63,402 bases of DNA from an uncultured Chlorobiaceae bacterium (GTDB lineage: Bacteria; Bacteroidota; Chlorobiia; Chlorobiales; Chlorobiaceae), in NCBI GenBank assembly GCA_903824295.1, contig CAIJWE010000130.1:1-63402 (forward strand), in the 5' to 3' direction. Positions 57,902 to 63,402 of the stretch are shown one piece after another (position 1 is the first letter of the stretch; every line of letters starts with the position of its first letter). The translations under genes and the position numbers were made by a program. The notes beneath the pieces are model-generated. The model saw nothing but the letters and a program-made list of their open reading frames with translations. It ran no database searches and had not been told where the DNA came from.

Positions 57902-59572
57902 TCAATGCATGTTTACTGTCAGATGATCGGCGACGGGACCAAGGACGGCTACCGGTAAAAAAAGCAGTGCCCCGATAAAAACAACACTACCCAGAATGAT
58001 GAGTCCAAACAGCAGTGTATCGGTTCTGAGCGTTCCTGCTGTTACCGGAACAGGCTTTTTTTCCGACAGCGAACCGGCAATGGCAAGTGGTAGAATGATC
58101 GGGATATAGCGTGCCAGGAGCATGACCATACCTGTGGCAATGTTCCAGGAAACAGTGTTATCACCAAGCCCCTCGAAACCTGAACCGTTGTTGGCTGCAG
58201 CAGAGGTAAACTCGTAGAGAATTTCTGTAAACCCGTGAGCTCCGCTATTCAGCACCGTTCCTGCCCCTGCCGGAGTTGCCGCAAAAAGTGCTGTTCCCCC
58301 AAGAATCAGTGCAGGATGAACCAGCAAAGCAAGCAGCGCAAGCGTCATTTCTCGGGTTTCAACCTTTCGGCCAAAATATTCCGGCGTACGGCCAACCATC
58401 ATGCCGCAGATAAAAACACCGACAATGATAAAAATAAACATGTTGATGAGGCCCACGCCCACACCGCCAAACACAACATTCATCCACATACCGGCAAGTG
58501 GAACAAGAGCGGTCAGCGGGTTAAGACTGTCGTGCATACAGTTGACGGAGCCATTACTCGTCGCTGTGGTCATCGCAGCCCACAGAGCACCGGCACCGTA
58601 GCCAAAGCGAAGTTCCTTACCCTCAAGATTTGAAACCACCTCAACCGGCAGGCCAGCAAGCGCTGGAGCAGGGGCCCCTTCAAGCCAGATCACTGCACCA
58701 CATTTCAGGACAAGAAGCGCCATCATGACAGAAAAGATGACAACAGCATCACGCATACGTCCCGTAATACGGCCGAACATCCAGACCGCAGCCATCGGAA
58801 TCAGAACAATACTGATGCATGCAACCATATTGGTAAAGAAGGAAGGGTTCTCGAAAGGATGGGCTGAATTTGGCCCGAACCATCCGCCGCCATTGGTGCC
58901 CAATTGTTTAATCGCCTCCAGGGCGGCAACAGGACCGCGTACGATTGTTTGGGTTGCATTCTCAAGAGTATGGGCTATTACTGCACCGTCCAGCGTCATC
59001 GGAACACCTCCCGCAAGAAGGAGCAGGGCAACAAGCAGCGCAAGCGGAAGCAGAACAAAACATGTCGTCCGCATCAAATCGCTGTAAAAATTACCAACCG
59101 TTTTTTTCCCGCCAAGCGCTCTGGCAAGGGCTGCAAGAGCTGAAAGTCCAGTAGCCGCTGACACAAACTGCAACCACATTAATCCGAAAAGTTGGGAAAA
59201 ATAGCTCATGGACACCTCTCCGGAATAGTGCTGAAGATTGGTGTTCGTTACAAACGATGCCGCGATATTAAAGATAAGGCTTGCCTCAAGCGGGCCTTTC
59301 GCATCGGGATTCAATGGAAGCCACTGCTGCAGGGCAAGGATAATCGTCACAAATACGAACATCACAACGTTGAACATTATCATGGAAAAGAGATAGCGCT
59401 GCCACTCCTGTTCCTCTACCGCAGCCAACCCTCCCACTTTGCTGAAAACCCCTGATGTCAGGCGGCCAAAGCCTGACCCCCGGCCAGGTTCTATCACTCT
59501 TGCCATGGCGTATCCGAGAGGCCACGACAGAAGGACGGGAACAATCAGCACCAATAAAAAAAGCAGTAACAT
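57902..59572 (-). CDS. kdpA: Potassium-transporting ATPase subunit A
   Basis: A 556-residue membrane protein, the K+-binding subunit. The selectivity-filter-like segments ([37 protein letters not shown], and [18 protein letters not shown], and the late [11 protein letters not shown]) are intact. It overlaps kdpB at its stop and starts 12 bases after kdpF. Confidence 0.97.
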   Translation of the reverse strand: MLLLFLLVLIVPVLLSWPLGYAMARVIEPGRGSGFGRLTSGVFSKVGGLAAVEEQEWQRYLFSMIMFNVVMFVFVTIILALQQWLPLNPDAKGPLEASLIFNIAASFVTNTNLQHYSGEVSMSYFSQLFGLMWLQFVSAATGLSALAALARALGGKKTVGNFYSDLMRTTCFVLLPLALLVALLLLAGGVPMTLDGAVIAHTLENATQTIVRGPVAALEAIKQLGTNGGGWFGPNSAHPFENPSFFTNMVACISIVLIPMAAVWMFGRITGRMRDAVVIFSVMMALLVLKCGAVIWLEGAPAPALAGLPVEVVSNLEGKELRFGYGAGALWAAMTTATSNGSVNCMHDSLNPLTALVPLAGMWMNVVFGGVGVGLINMFIFIIVGVFICGMMVGRTPEYFGRKVETREMTLALLALLVHPALILGGTALFAATPAGAGTVLNSGAHGFTEILYEFTSAAANNGSGFEGLGDNTVSWNIATGMVMLLARYIPIILPLAIAGSLSEKKPVPVTAGTLRTDTLLFGLIILGSVVFIGALLFLPVAVLGPVADHLTVNMH

Positions 59573-59584
59573 GACTTGATGGTT

Positions 59585-59665
59585 TTAAAATTTCTCAGGA
59601 TTGACAATTGCAAAAAGCAGATAAACCAGGCAGGCGAAAAACGTGAGTAAAACAACAACATCCAT
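59585..59665 (-). CDS. kdpF: KdpF-like stabilising peptide
   Basis: A 26-residue single membrane segment (VVVLLTFFACLVYLLFAIV) ending in NPEKF, the hallmark of KdpF. It is too short for usual annotation. A strong AGGAGG lies eight bases before the ATG. KdpF stabilises the complex and contacts bound lipid. Its ATG is one base beyond the stop of the preceding 34-codon ORF, so the two are probably coupled. Confidence 0.9.
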   Translation of the reverse strand: MDVVVLLTFFACLVYLLFAIVNPEKF

Positions 59666-59666
59666 A

Positions 59667-59771
59667 TCAGCCTCCTATATGAAAAATTACACCTGACAAT
59701 GCTGCAAAACCTGCAAGAATCAGAAAAATGAGGATACCGCAAAACAAGTAGTGATAAATATCTATAAACAT
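59667..59771 (-). CDS. 34-residue membrane peptide upstream of kdpF
   Basis: A short frame with its own AAAGGAGA box. It is a single hydrophobic segment (CGILIFLILAGFAALSGVIF). It ends in TGA one base before the kdpF ATG, and its last codons contain the kdpF ribosome binding site. The product may be a second KdpF-like subunit or simply a coupling device. Not recognised; no annotated family comes to mind. Confidence 0.68.
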   Translation of the reverse strand: MFIDIYHYLFCGILIFLILAGFAALSGVIFHIGG

Positions 59772-59810
59772 CCTATCTCCTTTTATTAATAAGCCTTGTA
59801 GATAATTATA

Positions 59811-61622
59811 TTATGCTTTTCTGTTTTTTTGAACGGGCAGGGTGAATTGAAAAACTGAACCCTTGCCCGTTTGGCTTTGAGCACTTACGGTTCCTCCATG
59901 AGCTTCAACGATCTCCTTGACTATACTGAGACCGAGTCCGATACCGCTTTCTGCCGGCTGTCCGGGAACCCTGTAAAACTGTTCAAAAAGATGAATAATA
60001 TGTTCCGGAGAAATACCTTCTCCAGTGTCTTCAACGGTAAAGCGGATGGTATCCTGATCGTCGGCAGCACGTACCGTAACGGTTCCCCCTGGAGGGGTAA
60101 ACCGCAATGCATTTGACAGGAGATTGGCAAAAACATGACGGACGCGTTCGGGATCGGCCATGACATCGGGCAGCCCTTCCGCAATAGCGTGTTCAAGTTT
60201 TACACCCTGGTCACGGGCATTGAGCGCAAAGGCCTCTATTCCTTCAGCACACATGCGGGAAGGTGATACCGGATGAATGTTCAGATGTGCTTTTCCGTAC
60301 TCTATCCGGTTGAGGTCCAGCAGATCATCAAGAATATGCTCCAACCGTTCACTTTCATCCCGTGCAGCAAACAGCAGGTCGGCCTGTTGTTCATTCAGAT
60401 TACCGACACGCTCTTCAAGCAGCAAATGGATCGACATCCTCAAGGAGGTCAAGGGAGTTTTCAGTTGATGTGAAACGGTCGCAATAACACTGCGCTTCAG
60501 TTCGAGCTGTTCAAAAACCTGTGTGACATCCCTGAGGATCAGAGCTGTTCCGGCTGAAACAGAAACTGCGAGAGGTTGGAAAAAGTACTCACGATTACCG
60601 ACAAAGTGCTGGATAAAACCATCGGGTACTTCCGATTCAGATGCATAATCCCTGTTTGAAGCGCTCTGAAGCAATCCACACAACCACTTGTGACCGAGAT
60701 CGCGAACATTGACTCCCGGTTTCAGACCGAAATAGCGTTCTGCGGTTTCAGTCGATATTTCAACAACTCCCTTAAGGTCAAGAACTGCTACCGGAGAAGG
60801 AAGAACCTTAAACACCTCCTGTGTGGCACTTCGGGTCCGGAGCAGGGTATCCATATCGCTTTTGCGCATTTTGCGCAGAGTTGCCGCCATTTCATTAAAT
60901 GACCTTGAAAGCGTTCCAATTTCATCGTTTGAAGTGGTATCAAGCACAAGATCAAGGTTTCCCATTCTAATCTCTTCTGCCGAAGCAATAAGCTTTTGAA
61001 TCGGCAGAAGAATCCAGCGATGTGACTGATATCCGAAAAGCAGAGCAATAACCGCACTGGCCAGAATTGCCGCAAGCATGGTGTTATGAGCAGTTGCGGC
61101 CATCAGGCGGGCATTATCGTTTGCCTGATGCATATTGGACTGGTTCATTTCAAGCACCTCACCGGAGAGCTGCTTGATTTCACGAAAAAGTGGGTGCAGA
61201 ATTGAAAAATATTGATTCTGCCTCAGTGAGAGAGGTTCAGACGGGTCAGTAACCCGTTCAAGTACTCTTGCATACTCCATGAACAGCTCCCCGATCCGCA
61301 AAGCTTTCTGCTCTTCTCCGGGCAAGGTGATATTGCCGAGCTCAACCTGCAGTGCATGACGGAAGTTCTCTTCGTGCAGCCGGACAGCCGTCATTCCTTC
61401 ATTATAATGACCGGCAAAGGTAAACAATACTCCGCTGTCAATACGCTCAAGAGACGCTGTCATATTCTGGCAGGCAACGACGCTGCGATAGTTCTGCTTG
61501 AGCATGACATCAATAGCTCCGCCAAGTAAATCGATCTGCCTGATGGTGAGAACACCCATGGCTGCAACAATAAGAAGCAGACCACCAAACCCGAGCAAAA
61601 GTTTTTGTCGTATACCAATCAT
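59811..61622 (-). CDS. Membrane sensor histidine kinase, KinB/NtrB-like
   Basis: A 603-residue protein: membrane segments at about 7-29 and 178-200 flank a periplasmic four-helix-like region; then HAMP, a PAS-like domain (VLPSPVAVLDLKGVVEIST), an H-box ATVSHQLKTPLTSLRMSI, N-box FANLLSNALRFTPPGG, and ATP-binding GIGLGLSIVKEIVEAHGG. It lies between the sigma54-type regulator gene and the kdp genes, so it likely senses an envelope signal for this locus. Confidence 0.92.
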   Translation of the reverse strand: MIGIRQKLLLGFGGLLLIVAAMGVLTIRQIDLLGGAIDVMLKQNYRSVVACQNMTASLERIDSGVLFTFAGHYNEGMTAVRLHEENFRHALQVELGNITLPGEEQKALRIGELFMEYARVLERVTDPSEPLSLRQNQYFSILHPLFREIKQLSGEVLEMNQSNMHQANDNARLMAATAHNTMLAAILASAVIALLFGYQSHRWILLPIQKLIASAEEIRMGNLDLVLDTTSNDEIGTLSRSFNEMAATLRKMRKSDMDTLLRTRSATQEVFKVLPSPVAVLDLKGVVEISTETAERYFGLKPGVNVRDLGHKWLCGLLQSASNRDYASESEVPDGFIQHFVGNREYFFQPLAVSVSAGTALILRDVTQVFEQLELKRSVIATVSHQLKTPLTSLRMSIHLLLEERVGNLNEQQADLLFAARDESERLEHILDDLLDLNRIEYGKAHLNIHPVSPSRMCAEGIEAFALNARDQGVKLEHAIAEGLPDVMADPERVRHVFANLLSNALRFTPPGGTVTVRAADDQDTIRFTVEDTGEGISPEHIIHLFEQFYRVPGQPAESGIGLGLSIVKEIVEAHGGTVSAQSQTGKGSVFQFTLPVQKNRKA

Positions 61623-61754
61623 ATTATTTTACCTCCTGATCTTTATTATCAAATACCGTACCACGGCCACAACCCCTGAATAATCGAGGATAATCAGGGG
61701 CACCGGTCAGCGCAACCTTGTAAAAATCAATGAAGAAGCAAATAAGTGATTGCA

Positions 61755-61790
61755 TTTTTCAATCCTCTTCGAACAAAGAGGATTGAAAAA
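61755..61790. repeat. Perfect 15-base inverted repeat between kinase and regulator genes
   Basis: TTTTTCAATCCTCTT (61755-61769) is repeated in inverse (61776-61790) with a six-base loop. The T run is on the 5' side and the A run on the 3' side in both readings, so it is not an intrinsic terminator in either direction. It could be a protein-binding site. It lies within the 271-base gap (61623-61893) that also contains an imperfect CCCCTGA/TCAGGGG palindrome (61674-61700). Confidence 0.6.
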
Positions 61791-61893
61791 ATCAGAAGAG
61801 GGGCCAAACCCTGGCTGGTAAGACTATAAAAGGAATACCATGCGCATAGGTGGCAAACAAATTCCATTACATGTGGCGGAGCGGTATTGGCAA

Positions 61894-63225
61894 TTAAATC
61901 CGGTATTGTTTCCGTTTTCTCCAGAGTGTAGCCTGATCAATACCCAGGAGCTCTGCGGCTTCCTGAAGTGATTTAGTTGACGCGAGAATACGACGGATAT
62001 GATTTTCTTCGATCACATCAAGGGTCAACGGATCTCCAATGCGCACCGGATGCGCTTTTGAAAAAATCATTTCAGGCAGAAGCTCCACACCAATCCGCTC
62101 AGTTTTACTCAGAATCACAGCGCGTTCAACCACATTGCGCAACTCCCGGACATTGCCCGGCCATGAATAGGTTTTGAGGGCAAGCAAGGCACTCTCGGTA
62201 AATCCATCGAGGTTTTTGTGGTTCTGGGAAGCAAAAAACTTCAGCATGTTTCCGGCAAGCTGCTCAACATCGTCAGCTCTGCCTGCAAGCGGAGGTAAAT
62301 CAATCTGGATAACATTCAGCCGGTAAAAAAGGTCTTCACGGAAACGCCCCTCCCGGACCGCCCTCTCAAGATCCATATTGGTAGCGGCAATGATCCGTAC
62401 ATCCGCTTTGCGCGACTGATAATCACCGATCCGCTCATACTCCCGATCCTGAAGAAAACGAAGCAGTTTGGGCTGAATTGAAAGGGGAAGATCTCCTATT
62501 TCATCAAGAAAGAGTGACCCACCTTCGCATGAAGAGACCCTTCCCGGATTATCCCGGACCGCCCCGGTAAATGAGCCCTTGACATGACCGAAAAGCTCGC
62601 TTTCAAGGAGCTCATGACTTAAGGAAGGGCAGGAAATAACCCCGAATGGTTTTTCTGCCCTGCTGCTCCAGTTGTGAATCGATCGAGCAAGAACAGTTTT
62701 TCCCGTCCCGCTCGGACCCCGCAGCAACACAACAGCCTCAGAAGAGGCAACCTGGCGGGCCAGCTCCACAACCTTCTGCATGGCAGGATAACGGGAAACA
62801 AACGTTACTTCCGGATGCATACGGCTGAGATCCTCCTGTAAAGAGGCAATGCGCTGCTCCATACCGCACACCGCAGCAAGACGCTTGATGACCAGCTCAA
62901 GCTGATCGGGTGTAAACGGCTTTGGAATATAGTCTGCTGCGCCCCTCCTCATGGCTTCAACAGCCGTATCGATAGAAGCATAAGCGGTGATGACGACAAC
63001 CTTGATCCATGGATAGGCATTCTGGAACGACTGCACCAGTTCAAGACCGTTTTCAGTTCCCAAACGCAAATCGACAAATGCGAGGTCAAAAATCCGCAGT
63101 TCAGCCTCTGCATGGGCATCGCGGGAGTTGCTGACCGCTTTCACACCATACCCGCGCGATTCCATAAAAACCGTCAGCGTCTTGCGAATATTGATTTCAT
63201 CATCAACAATGAGAACATTGAGCAT
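61894..63225 (-). CDS. NtrC-type sigma54-dependent response regulator
   Basis: A 443-residue regulator: receiver domain with phosphorylatable Asp in FVDLRLG and DD at the start (MLNVLIVDDE), AAA+ domain with GPSGTGKTVLARSIH (Walker A), the sigma54-contact loop FGHVKGSFTGAV (variant of GAFTGA), and FLDEIGDLPLSIQPKLL (Walker B), then a Fis-type HTH LQEAAELLGIDQATLWRKRKQY. The ATG at 63225 is used; a longer frame to 63306 is rejected as it adds a non-receiver hydrophobic segment. It implies sigma54 control of a nearby target, perhaps kdp. Confidence 0.93.
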   Translation of the reverse strand: MLNVLIVDDEINIRKTLTVFMESRGYGVKAVSNSRDAHAEAELRIFDLAFVDLRLGTENGLELVQSFQNAYPWIKVVVITAYASIDTAVEAMRRGAADYIPKPFTPDQLELVIKRLAAVCGMEQRIASLQEDLSRMHPEVTFVSRYPAMQKVVELARQVASSEAVVLLRGPSGTGKTVLARSIHNWSSRAEKPFGVISCPSLSHELLESELFGHVKGSFTGAVRDNPGRVSSCEGGSLFLDEIGDLPLSIQPKLLRFLQDREYERIGDYQSRKADVRIIAATNMDLERAVREGRFREDLFYRLNVIQIDLPPLAGRADDVEQLAGNMLKFFASQNHKNLDGFTESALLALKTYSWPGNVRELRNVVERAVILSKTERIGVELLPEMIFSKAHPVRIGDPLTLDVIEENHIRRILASTKSLQEAAELLGIDQATLWRKRKQYRI

Positions 63226-63333
63226 AAGAGATGCCGATACAGGCAAGTTGTTGATATTTTCACGCAGTCCATGTATTAATATCACGCATAACCAGATTAA
63301 TGCCAAACACTGGAGAGGAAATGGGCGGGAAAG

Positions 63334-63373
63334 AAAAAAGGCACTACACCGTGCTTAGTGTACTGCCTTTTTT
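63334..63373. terminator. Bidirectional terminator at the right end
   Basis: AAAAAAGGCACTACAC (63334-63349) and GTGTACTGCCTTTTTT (63358-63373) form a 15-pair stem with one C-C mismatch and an eight-base loop. It has an A run before and a T run after, so it works on both strands. On the minus strand it would terminate the tRNA transcript before the regulator gene. Confidence 0.88.
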
Positions 63374-63376
63374 GTG

Positions 63377-63402
63377 CTCCGCGGGCAGGACTCGAACCTG
63401 CA
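63377..63402 (-). tRNA. 3' part of a tRNA, possibly tRNA-Asn
   Basis: On the minus strand the T arm is complete (GCAGG / TTCGAGT / CCTGC), followed by the acceptor 3' strand CCGCGGA and discriminator G, without encoded CCA. The anticodon lies beyond the window. The acceptor sequence and G discriminator fit tRNA-Asn, but other tRNAs are possible. Confidence 0.75.

Noticed and set aside
59545-59742. A 65-codon minus-strand frame before kdpA
   Set aside because: It overlaps kdpF and the 34-residue frame in another phase. Those two have strong ribosome binding sites and the KdpF signature.
61755-61790. Intrinsic terminator after the response regulator
   Set aside because: The stem is perfect but the flanks are in the wrong order (T run before, A run after) on both strands, so it is kept only as an inverted repeat.
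63226-63306. 27-residue N-terminal extension of the NtrC-type regulator
   Set aside because: It is hydrophobic and precedes a canonical receiver start (MLNVLIVDDE); no regulator of this class has such a segment.
1-63402. CRISPR arrays, prophage, integrase or intact insertion sequence
   Set aside because: I looked for regularly spaced direct repeats, transposase or integrase motifs and saw none.

Overview
This window is chromosomal DNA of a green sulfur bacterium (Chlorobiaceae, close to Chlorobium/Pelodictyon). The strongest indications are three soluble cytochromes of the c-555 type, Chlorobi-like ribosomal and elongation-factor proteins, and the general gene style. The genus is inferred from remembered family resemblance, not from a search. 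Almost everything is chromosomal core or near-core; I see no prophage, intact insertion sequence or CRISPR array.

Layout: (1) 1-17016, minus strand: a merged str-S10-spc ribosomal superoperon running rpsL, rpsG, fusA, tuf, then rpsJ through rplO, secY, map, infA, rpmJ and the first codons of rpsM. A tRNA-Gly sits between rplN and rplX, and a strong intrinsic terminator lies between tuf and rpsJ. (2) 17360-26825, minus: a compact run obg, GNAT acetyltransferase, HPr, two GT4 glycosyltransferases, a GT2 glycosyltransferase, a methyltransferase, a flippase and a YfhO-like membrane protein, which together look like a surface-glycan operon. The YfhO-like gene carries an in-frame, Gly-rich, repeat-like insert. 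(3) 26898-37131: xseB, gatB, a SYLF-domain protein, a hypothetical gene, a broken clpB, and a MoxR/DUF58/BatD-like/BatA/BatB cluster. (4) 37155-47193, plus: tsaD, yajC, carA, a class V aminotransferase, a BatC-like TPR protein, a B12-type radical SAM protein, three c-555-like cytochromes (one a tandem di-heme lipoprotein), proC and batD. (5) 47226-53292: a glycerophosphodiesterase, a YqaE/Pmp3 peptide, a ZnuABC-type metal importer, and leuA preceded by a leucine-rich leader peptide and an attenuator. (6) 53467-63402, minus: a potassium locus with a sigma54-type response regulator, a membrane histidine kinase, a 34-codon membrane peptide, kdpF, kdpA, kdpB, kdpC and a truncated KdpD fused to a PTS EIIA domain, ending at a terminator and the 3' part of another tRNA.

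The most noteworthy items are the leucine attenuation leader, in which a 28-codon peptide with 9 Leu precedes mutually exclusive hairpins; the rewired kdp locus, where KdpD has lost its kinase half and gained an EIIA domain while a KinB/NtrB-like kinase and an NtrC-type regulator lie upstream; the microproteins KdpF, ORF34, YqaE and L36, which are too short for ordinary gene calling; the clpB pseudogene; and the repeat-derived insert in the YfhO-like protein. A -35/-10 pattern with TACATT as the -10 recurs upstream of rpmJ, rpsL and yajC and may show what a housekeeping promoter looks like in this genome.
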